From contig NZ_JAJFZM010000002.1 in assembly GCF_020733705.1 (NCBI RefSeq), positions 62,001 to 126,000 of the forward strand: a DNA stretch of 64,000 bases, given 5' to 3'. Position numbers and translations under genes: made by a program. Positions 45,927 to 55,745 of the stretch are shown here, piece after piece. The stretch's first letter is position 1; every line of letters starts with the position of its first letter. Origin of the DNA: Nocardia australiensis. GTDB lineage: Bacteria > Actinomycetota > Actinomycetes > Mycobacteriales > Mycobacteriaceae. The notes beneath the pieces were generated by a model, which saw only the letters and a list, made by a program, of their open reading frames with translations, was not told the origin of the DNA and ran no database searches.

Positions 45927-46847
45927 CTATTTCGAATGGACGACCATGACCGGGCAGTCGGCGTGCTGTACAAGCCAGTTGCTGGTCGACCCCAGCAGCA
46001 GGCTACGGAATCCGCCACGCCCGCGACTGCCGACCACGATCAGCTGAGCGGACTCCGACCATTTGACCAGCAGCTCGCGCGGTCCGAAAACGGAGACCTT
46101 GCGGGTCACGGTGACATCGGGGTACTTCTCCTGCCAGCCCGCGAGTCGCTCTGCCAACAGCGCGTGTTCGGCGATCTCGAGGTCGACGACGGGGATTTCC
46201 AGATAGGCGCTTCCGGCGAACGCGCCGACGCTCAGATCGCTCCAGGCGTGCACGGTGACGAGTTCGGCGTCACGCTCGGATGCCTCCGCGAACGCCGCGG
46301 CGATGGCGGCTTCACCGACCGGGCTGCCGTCCACGCCGACCACGACCGGACCGCCGCGATGAGCCGGTTGCCCTGCGTCGGTGCCACGCACGACGACCGT
46401 GGCACCGTGGCCGTGGCTGACCACCGTGAGCAGAGTCGACCCGAGGTGAGCGACAGTACCGACACCCGGGGTGGCGCCGAGGGCGACAAGGTCGGCGGAT
46501 TGCGAGAGTTCGATCAACAATTTCGCTGGATTTGCTTCGAAGAGCTCAGTGATGACGGCCAGTTCCGGGTTGAAGTCATGAGCCAGTTCGCGGGCCTTGG
46601 TGAGGATGTGTTCACCGTGGGCATGCATCGGCGCGGTAACCGAAGGTTCCATCGCGTCGTAGCTTCCCAGGACCGCGCGGGTACCGGCGAGGTCGAGGCC
46701 GTGCACGATCAGCAGCCGCCGTCGCTTCCGAGCCGCCGTTTGCGCGGCCCATCGGACGGCGGCGTCGCTGGTTGACGACCCGTCTGTTCCCACCACGACC
46801 GCGGCTGATGCGAGTTGGTGTGGATTCTCATCGGGGTGAGCGATCAT
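45927..46847 (-). CDS. Tandem universal stress protein
   Basis: A 306-residue protein of two UspA domains (about 12-150 and 165-303), each starting with a beta strand and Asp loop (VVVGTDGSS; VVVGVDGSP). The second domain ends in VVGSRGRGGFRSLLLGSTSN, the ATP-binding G-2X-G-9X-G(S/T) motif; the first has GATPGVGTVAHLGST. This is the architecture of Rv2623, a DosR-regulated ATP-binding protein of M. tuberculosis. It follows another USP gene by 20 bp on the same strand. Confidence 0.92.
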   Translation of the reverse strand: MIAHPDENPHQLASAAVVVGTDGSSTSDAAVRWAAQTAARKRRRLLIVHGLDLAGTRAVLGSYDAMEPSVTAPMHAHGEHILTKARELAHDFNPELAVITELFEANPAKLLIELSQSADLVALGATPGVGTVAHLGSTLLTVVSHGHGATVVVRGTDAGQPAHRGGPVVVGVDGSPVGEAAIAAAFAEASERDAELVTVHAWSDLSVGAFAGSAYLEIPVVDLEIAEHALLAERLAGWQEKYPDVTVTRKVSVFGPRELLVKWSESAQLIVVGSRGRGGFRSLLLGSTSNWLVQHADCPVMVVHSK

Positions 46848-46867
46848 GTCGATGCCTTCTGTCAGTC

Positions 46868-47740
46868 TTATGGGCGGGCAATGATGAGGGGGCAGTCGGT
46901 GGCGTGTAGGACGGCTTGGCTGACCGAGCCGAGCGTCATGCCGGCGAAGCCGCCGCGGCCATGGCTGCCCACGACGATCAGTTGAGTGTCCGCGGATTCC
47001 GCGAGTAGGCGTCTGGCCGATCGATCCTCGACGACGACGCGCTGTACTTCGAGGTCCGGATACTTCTCCGCATAGCCGGCCAAGCTCTCGGCCAACAACT
47101 CCTCGGCCTCGGTCTGCAAATCGACGCGGGAGATGTAGCGGTTGAATTCGGACCAGGTGAATACCGCACGCACTCCGATCTCGCGATGGGCGGCCTCGTC
47201 GAAGGCGACCTCGATGGCGCGGGTGGCGCTCGGAGAGCCGTCGACACCCACCAGCACTGGACCGCCCAGCCGATCCGGTGTGTAGTTCTCCGGTTCGGGA
47301 ATGACGGCGACCGGGCAGTGCGCATGCCTGGCCACAGCGGTGCTCACCGAGCCGAGGAGGCTGCGGCGGAAGACGCCTAGGCCGCGGGTGCCCACGACCA
47401 GTAGGCGGGCGTCCTTGGAGCGGTCGAGCAGGACCGGGATCGGCGGTGCCTCGACCACGAAGGTTGTGATATCGAGGTCACCGACGGGTGCGGCCGCGGC
47501 GGTCGCGAATGCGTGGGCCGTGGTGACGGCGGCGGTACCGGCCGCTCGATAGGCGTCGTAATCGAATTGGTTGAAGGCGATCGCGGGACCGAAGTCCATC
47601 GGTGCGCTGATGCCGTGAACGATGTGCAGAGGTGCGTGGTGGTGGGCGGCGTCGACCGCGGCCCAGCGCACGGCCTCGGTGGCCGCATCGGAGCCGTCGA
47701 TACCGACGAGGATAGGGAGATTGATGGCATTGGCGGACAC
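46868..47740 (-). CDS. Tandem universal stress protein
   Basis: A 290-residue two-domain USP. ATP motifs are VVGTRGLGVFRRSLLGSVST (domain 1) and VVGSHGRGGFAGMTLGSVSQ (domain 2). It is probably co-transcribed with the USP genes on either side: a decayed one upstream (47777-48098) and an intact one downstream (45927). Confidence 0.92.
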   Translation of the reverse strand: MSANAINLPILVGIDGSDAATEAVRWAAVDAAHHHAPLHIVHGISAPMDFGPAIAFNQFDYDAYRAAGTAAVTTAHAFATAAAAPVGDLDITTFVVEAPPIPVLLDRSKDARLLVVGTRGLGVFRRSLLGSVSTAVARHAHCPVAVIPEPENYTPDRLGGPVLVGVDGSPSATRAIEVAFDEAAHREIGVRAVFTWSEFNRYISRVDLQTEAEELLAESLAGYAEKYPDLEVQRVVVEDRSARRLLAESADTQLIVVGSHGRGGFAGMTLGSVSQAVLHATDCPLIIARP

Positions 47741-47776
47741 GTGATTTCGTAACCCTTCTGCGCGAATGATGGTGTG

Positions 47777-48098
47777 CTACTGCGGGGGGACGACCACGAC
47801 GGGGCACTGCGCGGTCCGCACCAGCGGATCCACCTCATGGGCCAGTCGGAGCGGTGTGCACCAGGTCCGCGCCCGATCGCATCGATCACCGAGGGGCTTT
47901 GATCACCTCGTAGAGCCCGTTAACGGCCCCGGCCGCCGCGAGGTCCAGACCGTAGACGATGCGCAGTCGGCGGCCCCGCCGGGAGGTGGTCTCGGCAGCC
48001 CATCGCACGGCCGGATCGGCGGCCTCGAAGCCGTCGACACCGACCACCATTTCGGCCGAGGCCAGCCGGTGCGGATCATCGTGGTGCTGGGTGGTCAT
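47777..48098 (-). pseudogene. Universal stress protein with an internal deletion
   Basis: The first part from the ATG at 48098 reads MVVGVDGFEAADPAVRWAAE and continues to about residue 65, a normal USP start, then stops at 47886. The last part (LVRTAQCPVVVVPPQ, stop at 47777) is the normal USP end in another frame. Most of both domains is gone. Confidence 0.8.
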
Positions 48099-48191
48099 GC
48101 GCGGTGTCCCTTCGGGTTCCGATAAATCGGCTACCCGTAGGTTAGGAATCCGATGCGGTGCGGCACGCCTGGCGTTGGTCACGAACCACAG

Positions 48192-48205
48192 GGCACTAAG
48201 ACCGC
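48192..48205 (-). promoter_or_regulatory. Weak DosR-box-like site upstream of the USP cluster
   Basis: GGCACTAAGACCGC matches 9 of 14 core positions of the DosR box GGGACTWWAGTCCC and lies about 95 bp before the first USP gene of the cluster. Tentative. Confidence 0.3.
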
Positions 48206-48505
48206 TGATACCTTCCGCACGCTGAACCTGCCGTCTGACCGCTTGGCGCGCGCTGCTGGATTCGCCGGTCCGCTCATTCGCACATCCAGAACCTCCGCCA
48301 CCCCGTACTCGCCAACTGTCGCCGCTTTGGCCCAGCGATGGCGGCGGACCCGCACGTCGGCCTGCTCCGCTGCGGACACTGCCGGGCGGATGAAAAAGCA
48401 AGGTCGGTGGACCCCGGACAGCGATGACCTTCGTCTCTGCCCGCCCACGCGTACACGCGTGATGCTCGGATCAGCACAAACGCCACCGGAAGAAGGTGAT
48501 CGGTG

Positions 48506-49108
48506 ATGTCGCGGGACTCGGCGTTCCCGATTCGTGGCCCCTGGTCACCGCTGCGGCGGCTGTGGTGGCGGCGTCCGTGGAGTCCGAATCCGTTGCTGCG
48601 GCCATCGGATCGACTCGAGGCTGTGCTGCGGATCGTGGTCACGCTCGCTGTACTCGTCGCGATCCCGATCGCCGGAGCGCTGGGAACGGCCGCCTATACC
48701 GACGCCTCGGCCCGGATACGCGCCGAGGACTCGGCGAAATCCGCGGTCAGTGCAGTGATCACGGATGAACCTGAACGGACGCCGTCACATCTGCGCGAGG
48801 CACAGGTGCAGTGGACGCACGATGGTCGGCCCGGCATCGCGACGGTGCGGGTGCCGAATGATGCGGCACTAGGCGATCACGTGACCGTGTGGCTGAGACC
48901 GGACGGGACTCCGACGGCGGCGCCACGGCGCCCCAGTGCCGCCGCGCTGACCGGTATCGGCATCGGCGTCATGGTGTGCAACGGCACCTGGGTCGTCGCG
49001 TGGCTGCTGATGCAGGGCGTGGTGTCGCTGCTCGAGCGTCGTCATGGAGCGAGCTGGGAACGGCGGTGGCGTCAATTCAACAGTCCGATCAAGGAAGACC
49101 GGCAATGA
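48506..49108 (+). CDS. Rv1733c-like membrane protein
   Basis: A 200-residue protein with two membrane segments, VVTLAVLVAIPIAGALGTAA (about 42-61) and GIGIGVMVCNGTWVVAWLLM (about 149-168), flanking an extracytoplasmic domain. This matches the plan of Rv1733c, a DosR-regulated antigen. The ATG at 48506 follows AAGG by 9 nt; a GTG lies one codon earlier. A paralogue is at 62261-62860. A USP gene follows 66 bp downstream. Confidence 0.8.
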   Translation: MSRDSAFPIRGPWSPLRRLWWRRPWSPNPLLRPSDRLEAVLRIVVTLAVLVAIPIAGALGTAAYTDASARIRAEDSAKSAVSAVITDEPERTPSHLREAQVQWTHDGRPGIATVRVPNDAALGDHVTVWLRPDGTPTAAPRRPSAAALTGIGIGVMVCNGTWVVAWLLMQGVVSLLERRHGASWERRWRQFNSPIKEDRQ

Positions 49109-49174
49109 GGTTGCAGTACCTCGGTGACCCCGAACAGCGAACGGCCCGCCGGTCGTACCGCTATAGGAGTAACG

Positions 49175-50053
49175 ATGGGCAATTCCTCAGCGCCGCAGAT
49201 CATCGCGGCCGTCGACGGCTCGGCGAGTTCGTATCAGGCGGTCGCCTGGGCCGCGGTGGATGCCGCACTGCACCATTGTCGGCTGCGCATTGTCACCTCG
49301 GTGGCGATTCCCGACTTCGGCCCGGATCGGACCTTGGCGGAGTCGGATATCGAGTGGCTGCGCCGCAACGGCGAGCGGATTCTGGCTGAGGCGACCCTGG
49401 TAGCACATCAGGCCGCACTTGGCGAGGAACTGGAGCTCGCCACCGAAGTGATGTTCGTGTCCATCATTCCGACTCTGATCCTGCGCTCGGCGCGGGCCAG
49501 GATGCTGGTGGTCGGTACCAGCGGCGTCGGCGCGTTCCAGCGCGGATTGCTCGGCTCGGTCGGCACTGCGCTCACCCACCACGCGCACTGCCCGGTGGCC
49601 GTGATTCACGAGAATTCGGCGCTCGATCCGGTATCGGTAGGTAAACCGGTCCTGGTCGGTGTCGACGGGTCGGAGAATAGTGTGCCCGCTATCGAGCTGG
49701 CCTTCGAGGAGGCGTCGCGGCGCGAGGTGGGGCTGACAGCGCTGCACACCTGGAGCGATGCCAGCGGGATCGATCTGCCGCATTCGGGCTGGGAGGCCGC
49801 GCGGGAGTCCGAGCAGACGCGGTTGGCCGAGCACATGGCCGGTTATCGCGATCGGTATCCGGACGTTCCGGTGCTGCGAATCCTGAAGTTGGACAAGCCT
49901 GTTCGGGCGCTGCTCGATGCGTCGGCGAATGCGCAGCTGCTCGTGGTCGGCAGCCACGGCCGTGGTGGATTCGCGAGCATGATGCTCGGGTCGACCAGCA
50001 AAGCGCTGCTGCATACGGTGGAGTGCCCGATGATCGTGGTACACAAGGCCTGA
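49175..50053 (+). CDS. Tandem universal stress protein
   Basis: A 292-residue two-domain USP. IIAAVDGSASSYQAVAWAAV opens domain 1. The ATP motifs are VVGTSGVGAFQRGLLGSVGT and VVGSHGRGGFASMMLGSTSK. AGGAG is 6 nt before the ATG at 49175; an earlier in-frame ATG at 49124 lacks one. It is likely in an operon with the Rv1733c-like gene. Confidence 0.92.
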   Translation: MGNSSAPQIIAAVDGSASSYQAVAWAAVDAALHHCRLRIVTSVAIPDFGPDRTLAESDIEWLRRNGERILAEATLVAHQAALGEELELATEVMFVSIIPTLILRSARARMLVVGTSGVGAFQRGLLGSVGTALTHHAHCPVAVIHENSALDPVSVGKPVLVGVDGSENSVPAIELAFEEASRREVGLTALHTWSDASGIDLPHSGWEAARESEQTRLAEHMAGYRDRYPDVPVLRILKLDKPVRALLDASANAQLLVVGSHGRGGFASMMLGSTSKALLHTVECPMIVVHKA

Positions 50054-50096
50054 GCTCCATGGCACCGCCGCCATGGAGCGCGCCAACGGTGGTTGG

Positions 50097-52124
50097 TCAC
50101 AGACCGGACGGATACGTCTCGGGCGTGGTGCCCGCGATCCACTCGCTGGTCGGCTCCAACGGTTCCAGCGGGGTGGTGTGGTCGATGTGGATGAGCGCGT
50201 CGAACTGGTCGGCGAGCCTGGTGTGGAAGTAATGGCTCTGACGTTCGGTGCCGGGGCGGTATACCACGCCGATCGCGCGTTGTAGCCGGGGCTGACGCAA
50301 CAGCTCGCCGACCTTGCCTGGAACGTCCGTGCGGAGTAGGAATTCCCGGTTTCCGGTGTCGTGCAGCAATTCTTCGATACTCGAAGGCAATGCGAAACGG
50401 ACGGTCTCGCGGCGGTCCGGTCCGCCCCATTCCTCGGCCGCGGTCACCGTGCCCGAGCAGGTGCTGAAGCCGATAAGACGGCAGTCGCGGCCGTGGCGTT
50501 CGCGCGTCAGCTGCCCCAGGGTCAGTTGGCCCTCGCCGCCTAATTCGGTGGCGCGGGCATCGCCGACATGAGAATTGTGCGCCCACACCACGATTCGGGC
50601 GGGGGAGCGTTCGTCGGAACGGCCGAGATGGTTGGCGAGCGCGTCCAGGCTGTCGGCCATATGCTTGTCGCGCAGATTCCACGAAGACACCCGGTCGCCG
50701 AACATGGCCCGGTAGTACGCCTCGGCGTCGCGCACCGAACAGGCATTGCGCAACGCGTCGAACAGGTCGTCGGCGGCGAAAGGCTCCAACTCGTCAACTG
50801 CGATCGCGACGCGCTGCAATTCCAGCAACTGCCGGATCGCTTGGGCCTCACAGGAACTGCCCGCCCCGAAGGCCGCGGCGAAACCGTATGCCTGGGCGTC
50901 ATCGCCCACGACGTGGTCGAAGCAGGCGTAGCGAATCCTGGCGCGCTGCGCCGCCTTCGGATCGACGCGGTCGAGATACTGCACCACCTCCTGTATCGAG
51001 CGATGCAGGCTGTAGAGGTCTAGACCGTAGAAGCCGGTCTGCGGTGCGTCGTCACGCAATTGCTCGGCATTGTGCCCGTGCAGCCAGGTGACGAAGTCGC
51101 GCACCTCGATATTGCGCCACATCCAGGCCGGGAAACGCTCGAATCCGCGCAACGCCTGATCGGCGGTGGTGTCGGTGCCGCGCCCGTGCACGTACCGGTT
51201 CACCCGGTAGGCATCGGGCCAGTCCGCCTCGGCCGCGACGGCGGTGAAGCCCTTCTCCTCGATCAGCCATCGCGTCATCGCCGCCCTGGCCCGGTAGAAC
51301 TCCTTTGTACCGTGCGAACTCTCGCCGATCAGCACGAATCTGGCGTCGCCGATCAGTTCTTCGAGCACCTGCGATGGCGCGACGCCGCCGGGTGCGTCGA
51401 TGGCCGCAGCCCGGATGGTCGCCGCGGCGTCGATGCGCGGGACGGCGGTGCCGGTGGTCGACATGCTCAGCAGCGTGCGCACCTGCTCGTCGGTGACCTG
51501 AGTGAAGTCCCAGAACCATTCGCCGACCGCGCGGAACGGGGTCGGCATGGTCGCGCAGACCATTTCGTCGACCGATGCGCCGAGTTCCCGGCAGGTCGAT
51601 TCCGGTGCTGCGGGGACCGCGACCACGATCCGCTTCGGCTCGCCCTCACGGATCGCCTCGATGGCAGCGAACATGCTCGCGCCGGTGGCCAGGCCATCGT
51701 CTACCAGGATCACCGTCCGCCCGGCCACCTCGATCGGGCCGCGGCCGGCGCGATAGGCGGCCTCCCGCCGGACCATCTCCGCGGCCTCGTCGCGGGCGAT
51801 GCTGCGCACCTGGTCGGCGGTCAGCCGCAGCGCACGCACCATATCGTCGTTGAGCACGATGCGGCCACCGATGGACAGTGCGCCGACCGCGAACTCCGGA
51901 TGACCCGGTGCGCCGAGTTTGCGCACCACCAGGGTGTCCATCGGCGCGCCGAGCGCCGCAGCGACCTCCCACGCGACCGGAACACCACCGCGCGGCAGTC
52001 CGAGCACCAAGACATCAGGATCGCCGCGATAGTGTTCGAGCAGACCGCCCAGCACCCGGCCTGCCTCGTGCCGATTCCGGAAGATCGGTCGAGGTGGTTC
52101 CTGCCGTACTTGTGTATGGTTCAT
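50097..52124 (-). CDS. Phosphoribosyltransferase/erythromycin-esterase fusion (Rv2030c type)
   Basis: A 675-residue fusion. Residues about 15-210 are a type I PRTase with the PRPP loop [13 protein letters not shown] (138-150). Residues about 250-675 are an EreA-like domain with [11 protein letters not shown] and [11 protein letters not shown], the catalytic histidine motifs. The length and domain order match Rv2030c, which neighbours hspX in M. tuberculosis and belongs to the DosR regulon. Here it is the last gene of a DUF2267-rip3 operon, starting 45 bp after rip3. Its substrate is unknown; the esterase domain need not act on macrolides. Confidence 0.9.
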   Translation of the reverse strand: MNHTQVRQEPPRPIFRNRHEAGRVLGGLLEHYRGDPDVLVLGLPRGGVPVAWEVAAALGAPMDTLVVRKLGAPGHPEFAVGALSIGGRIVLNDDMVRALRLTADQVRSIARDEAAEMVRREAAYRAGRGPIEVAGRTVILVDDGLATGASMFAAIEAIREGEPKRIVVAVPAAPESTCRELGASVDEMVCATMPTPFRAVGEWFWDFTQVTDEQVRTLLSMSTTGTAVPRIDAAATIRAAAIDAPGGVAPSQVLEELIGDARFVLIGESSHGTKEFYRARAAMTRWLIEEKGFTAVAAEADWPDAYRVNRYVHGRGTDTTADQALRGFERFPAWMWRNIEVRDFVTWLHGHNAEQLRDDAPQTGFYGLDLYSLHRSIQEVVQYLDRVDPKAAQRARIRYACFDHVVGDDAQAYGFAAAFGAGSSCEAQAIRQLLELQRVAIAVDELEPFAADDLFDALRNACSVRDAEAYYRAMFGDRVSSWNLRDKHMADSLDALANHLGRSDERSPARIVVWAHNSHVGDARATELGGEGQLTLGQLTRERHGRDCRLIGFSTCSGTVTAAEEWGGPDRRETVRFALPSSIEELLHDTGNREFLLRTDVPGKVGELLRQPRLQRAIGVVYRPGTERQSHYFHTRLADQFDALIHIDHTTPLEPLEPTSEWIAGTTPETYPSGL

Positions 52125-52169
52125 CGCAAGCCTCCCATCGGTCGGCCCATCGCGGGCCGAATTGTCTTG

Positions 52170-53336
52170 TCAGAGTTCGCTATTCGGTGGCCGATACTGT
52201 TCGGGCCGGCGGGTGGGCAGCCCCAGCGCGCTGCGCTGGACGGCCAGCGTCAGATCTGTCGCGGTGACCACTCCGATGAGTCGACCGTGCGAATCGATCG
52301 CCGTGATGACGTCGAAGTCGGGTCGCAGCACCACATGTGATGCCACGGTGGAAAGCAGTTCGTCACCGGAAACCCGGGCCGCCGGCGGCAGCGGACGGGC
52401 GAGGCTACGCACTGCGGTAGTCTCGCGAGCCGCCACGGGCAGTGCGGTGAGATCGGACCAGCCGAGCTCGCCGATCGGTCGGCCGGCACTGTCGATCACT
52501 GGGAAAGCCCGATGGGCGGTGTGCGCGAGCTGTGAGCGCAGCAGGTCGGCCACCGACCAGGTCGCCGGAACCGACAGCGGATGTTCGGTCATGACGTCGC
52601 GTACCCGAATGATGCCCAGCCGATGTCGCAGCCCGGCGGTGGACAGTTCGATATTGGCGGCCGAATACAGGAACCAGCCGAGCAGCATCAGCCAGAGCCC
52701 TCCGCCCGCGCCGACCAGTAGCAACTCCGCGCCACCGAGGATCAGCAGACTCAGCCCGAGGAAGCGGCCGCTGCGTGCGGCTACGGTGGCGGCACGCAGC
52801 CGATCTCCGGTGCGCCGCCAGACCAGTGCGCGCAGGACTCGGCCACCGTCCAGTGGCGCGCCTGGCAGCAGATTGAATACGGCCAGAATGAGATTCATCG
52901 CGCCCAGCCAGCCGAGCATCGCCGGCACCGGCCCACTGATCAGCGCTGCGACCACATCGGCGACACCGAACAGCGCGAGGCTGAGCACGAAGCTGGTGAG
53001 CGGTCCGGCCAATGCGATCCGCAGATCCGAGCGCGGATCCTTCGGTTCGTCGCCGAGTTCGGACACACCGCCGAGTAGCCACAACACGACCACATCGACC
53101 CGGGTGCCGCTACGGCGCGCGACGATCGAATGCGCCAACTCGTGGCTCAGCAGGGAGATAAACAGTCCGACCGCGCCGCCTGCGGCGACCAGCCAGACCG
53201 CCACCGGGTTCCCATCGGTGCCAGCGAGCGAGCGGCCGAGGAGATAGATAAACAGGCCGAGGGTGACCAGCGCCGACCAGTGCGCGCCGATGCGGATGCC
53301 CGCGACCCGTCCCAGTGGAATCGTCGCACGCAACAT
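52170..53336 (-). CDS. rip3: Site-2 protease with CBS domains, Rip3-like
   Basis: A 388-residue M50 intramembrane metalloprotease. HELAH at residues 65-69 holds the zinc histidines, and NLLPGAPLDGGRVL the third ligand Asp. About six membrane segments are followed by two CBS repeats (VRDVMTEHPLSVP onwards, about 240-380). The ATG at 53336 starts one base after the DUF2267 stop (TGA-C-ATG), implying coupled translation. Rv2625c (Rip3) has the same plan and is in the DosR regulon. It probably cleaves an anti-sigma factor or other membrane protein. Confidence 0.9.
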   Translation of the reverse strand: MLRATIPLGRVAGIRIGAHWSALVTLGLFIYLLGRSLAGTDGNPVAVWLVAAGGAVGLFISLLSHELAHSIVARRSGTRVDVVVLWLLGGVSELGDEPKDPRSDLRIALAGPLTSFVLSLALFGVADVVAALISGPVPAMLGWLGAMNLILAVFNLLPGAPLDGGRVLRALVWRRTGDRLRAATVAARSGRFLGLSLLILGGAELLLVGAGGGLWLMLLGWFLYSAANIELSTAGLRHRLGIIRVRDVMTEHPLSVPATWSVADLLRSQLAHTAHRAFPVIDSAGRPIGELGWSDLTALPVAARETTAVRSLARPLPPAARVSGDELLSTVASHVVLRPDFDVITAIDSHGRLIGVVTATDLTLAVQRSALGLPTRRPEQYRPPNSEL

Positions 53337-53337
53337 G

Positions 53338-54003
53338 TCAAAGCTGCCGCGCGTCGGCGCCGACCAGACCTTCGGCGAGCAGAATGCGATGCGCCTGCTG
53401 GGCCGCCTGGGTCGACCTGTCACTATCTGGTTTGTCGGCGGGCAGTCGCTCGAGGCCGCGCGCGAGTACGGCGACTGCGTCACCGAGTGCCCGAATGCGA
53501 TTATCGATGTCGGCGACCGGATCGACCTCGCGCGCAACGGCGGCCGGTGACGACTCGATCAGTGACTCGTCGACCTCCGGTTGCGCACCGCACAGCACTC
53601 TGTACAGACGCATCGGGAGCACCGCGAATATCCCATTCAACTGTCCAGGGGAGAACAGCTCCGACAGCGCCGTCGTGACCGCACCGGCGACCGGGCCGAC
53701 CTCGTTCTCGTCGATGCCGGCCTCGCGGGCGAACTGCCTGGTGAATTCGGCGACGCCATGCCGAACCGGCACGTGGCCGGGCATCCAGCCCTCGTAATAG
53801 GCGCCGCGCAGAATTTCGGGGAGTTGCGCAGTCAGGTGGGCTGAGCTGCTAGCACTGATGCGGTCGCGGACGGTATGCATCCAGGCGCGCAGCGCCCGGT
53901 ACGCGAAAGCCGGTTCGTCGGTATCGAGACTGTCGGCGACCGCGCGCAGCCAATCGTGCGCAGTCTGCACGGCGGAGGTGAGGGGATCGGCGGGGTGCGA
54001 CAT
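53338..54003 (-). CDS. DUF2267 protein
   Basis: A 221-residue protein. TAHDWLRAVADSLDTDEPAF, then AYRALRAWMHTVRDRI and LPEILRGAYYEGWMPGHVPV are the DUF2267 core. The ATG at 54003 follows AGGAG by 6 nt and is preferred to a 77-codon extension. It is the first gene of an operon with rip3 and the PRTase-esterase gene. Function of the family is unknown; it recurs in stress and dormancy loci. A shorter paralogue is at 60316. Confidence 0.85.
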   Translation of the reverse strand: MSHPADPLTSAVQTAHDWLRAVADSLDTDEPAFAYRALRAWMHTVRDRISASSSAHLTAQLPEILRGAYYEGWMPGHVPVRHGVAEFTRQFAREAGIDENEVGPVAGAVTTALSELFSPGQLNGIFAVLPMRLYRVLCGAQPEVDESLIESSPAAVAREVDPVADIDNRIRALGDAVAVLARGLERLPADKPDSDRSTQAAQQAHRILLAEGLVGADARQL

Positions 54004-54065
54004 GACTGGCTCCTGGGTGCGTGCCGGTGTTGTAGCCCCAGCCTGCGACGTGCGCGGGCACCGAC

Positions 54066-54107
54066 CTAGGGCCGAAGGGTGCCCTCGGGTGAGCCGATGG
54101 TCCCGGT
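54066..54107 (-). promoter_or_regulatory. Two DosR-box-like half-matches before the DUF2267-rip3 operon
   Basis: CTTCGGCCCTAG (minus strand, 54066-54077) matches the right half of a DosR box, and GCCGATGGTCCC near 54093-54104 is a second partial match. They lie 63-105 bp before the DUF2267 start. Confidence 0.35.
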
Positions 54108-54345
54108 TTCGCGGCGGCCTGCTGTGCGGTACCGCCGGGTGCGGCGGCGTCGGCGGTCGAGGACCGAAAGTACGTTCCGTTGTGGGATGTTTACCACCAC
54201 CGCGGTCGCCTCCGATCGGCTGCGCGCGGTGCATTCGAGGAGCATCTCCGACAGCGCCTCGCCGGTATCCAGCCAGTGTGTCGAGGGTGCCCGAGCATCA
54301 CGGATGTGGTCGCGCCAGTTCGCGCACGGCGTTGAACACATAAAC
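54066..54345 (-). pseudogene. Acg-type nitroreductase C-terminal fragment (duplicate)
   Basis: Minus-strand translation gives HWLDTGEALSEMLLECTA, closely matching AAWLHTGEALSAVLLECTA of the intact nitroreductase just upstream (54377-55381). Similarity is limited to about 60 residues and no start or FMN-binding head is present, so it is a partial tandem duplicate. Confidence 0.65.
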
Positions 54346-54376
54346 CAACCGCCCTGTGCCTGCATCGGTAACCGGT

Positions 54377-55381
54377 CTATTTGTGCTGCATTGTCAGGAT
54401 GTCGGTCAGCGGGCGGCGCGGCGTCGGCGGGTTCTCGGGTTCGCCGTCGGGTGCGGTGCCGACTCGGATGACCACCTGGGGGACACCGGGGTGGGGCAGC
54501 ATGCTCGCGATAATCATTCGGGCCGAGGGCATTTCGGTGATGTGGGTCATCGGGCAACTCGCCAGCCCGGCTGCTGTGCATTCCAGCAGTACGGCCGAAA
54601 GCGCTTCACCGGTATGCAGCCATGCGGCGACGGATTCGCGGCCGGAACTGAGCACCAGCAGTCGCGCATGGTCCTCGAGATCGCCGCGCCGGGCCGAATG
54701 CGGTGCCGACGGGAAGGTGCGACCCACACTGATGCGGGAGAATTCGGCATCAGAGACCAGCGCCTCGCGCGGGATACCTTCGGGATCGCCGGAATGTCCA
54801 GTCCACCAGTGTAATTCGGCCTGGTACTCCATGTCGTAGCGGCGGACCGCGGTGGTGCGGTCGGAGGCCGCCGCGAGCTTCGCGTGCGCGCTTTCGTCGA
54901 GGAGATCGAGTTCGAGGTAGTGCGGTGTCACCAGCATTCGCCCGGCGCGTAGGAACTGCGGCAGCCCGGTGGGTGCGTACAGCGGCAGTCGGTCGGTGCG
55001 CCGCCGATCCATGGCGCGGGCGCGGACCTGCACGCCGACTGGGGGATCGGGCCACGGCCGGTACGCGATGACCGCCAGATAGTCGGAGCGGTTGGAATCG
55101 GGTAGCCGGGTGATATCGGTATGCCAGCCCTTGACGGCAAAGGCGGTACGCACGTGGTGCAGCATCGCGCCACAGCTGATCACCAACTGTCTGCCGATTG
55201 GGTCTGCTGAGGTCATCAGGCGGTCGTCGTCGCGGTACAGGTGCAGTCGGACGCCGTCGAATACCCAGCGCCACGGTTGGGTGTTGTGCAGCGACGGTGC
55301 GCGCCCGGCCGATCGCATGGCCGCCAGCACCGTCGAATGGTCCGGCACGGAACGTACATGGGAAGGGCTGGTATCGGTCAT
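54377..55381 (-). CDS. Acg-family nitroreductase-fold protein
   Basis: A 334-residue protein of the Acg family (Rv2032/Rv3131 type). RSAGRAPSLHNTQPWRWVFD is the FMN-phosphate binding head, RTDRLPLYAPTGLP the middle, and HTGEALSAVLLECTAAGLAS the dimer or cofactor part. Acg binds FMN but lacks classical nitroreductase activity and is thought to sequester it in dormancy. The ATG at 55381 is used because homology begins there; no good Shine-Dalgarno was found. Confidence 0.85.
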   Translation of the reverse strand: MTDTSPSHVRSVPDHSTVLAAMRSAGRAPSLHNTQPWRWVFDGVRLHLYRDDDRLMTSADPIGRQLVISCGAMLHHVRTAFAVKGWHTDITRLPDSNRSDYLAVIAYRPWPDPPVGVQVRARAMDRRRTDRLPLYAPTGLPQFLRAGRMLVTPHYLELDLLDESAHAKLAAASDRTTAVRRYDMEYQAELHWWTGHSGDPEGIPREALVSDAEFSRISVGRTFPSAPHSARRGDLEDHARLLVLSSGRESVAAWLHTGEALSAVLLECTAAGLASCPMTHITEMPSARMIIASMLPHPGVPQVVIRVGTAPDGEPENPPTPRRPLTDILTMQHK

Positions 55382-55745
55382 ACCGTCGAGTGTCGTCGCG
55401 CCCTGAGCGGCTCGATATGGGCCTTGCGCCCGTTCTCGAAGGTCCATGGTCACCCGCCGACTCGGGCCGGTGTCAGGTCCTCGTCGGGTCGAACACGCCC
55501 ACCGGTCATGAATTGCCGGGCACCGAGCAGGATCCGTGCACGGCCGTGCACATTTCGATCGCGGCGCTCGAGACCGCACGGCGGCCCCGTCGAGCTGTGA
55601 TCGGTCATCGAGACGAGCTCGCCAACCCGCATTTCTCTTTGCAAACGTACCCCAGGATCCACGGGTCGGTATCCGCAGCTACCCGGCGGCCGATGCGCTA
55701 TGCGGACCTTTTGCCTTGTGGGCCAGCGGTTTTCGGTCCATCGGT
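55382..55745. other. Gap upstream of the nitroreductase gene
   Basis: A minus-strand frame (MTDHSSTGPPCGLERRDR, about 55450-55610) is of uncertain coding status. CGGACCTTTTGCCT near 55707 is a weak DosR-box-like match. Nothing else is supported. Confidence 0.3.

Noticed and set aside
45485..46018. A 177-codon minus-strand frame between asnB and the USP genes
   Set aside because: Overlaps the USP C-terminus in another frame, with cysteine/arginine-rich composition and no start context.
48402..48420. GGTCGGTGGACC as a DosR box before the Rv1733c-like gene
   Set aside because: Only about 8 of 14 core positions match and the GGG end is missing; too weak to list as a site.
51060..52340. A 426-codon plus-strand frame
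   Set aside because: Antisense to the PRTase-esterase gene; no recognisable motif.
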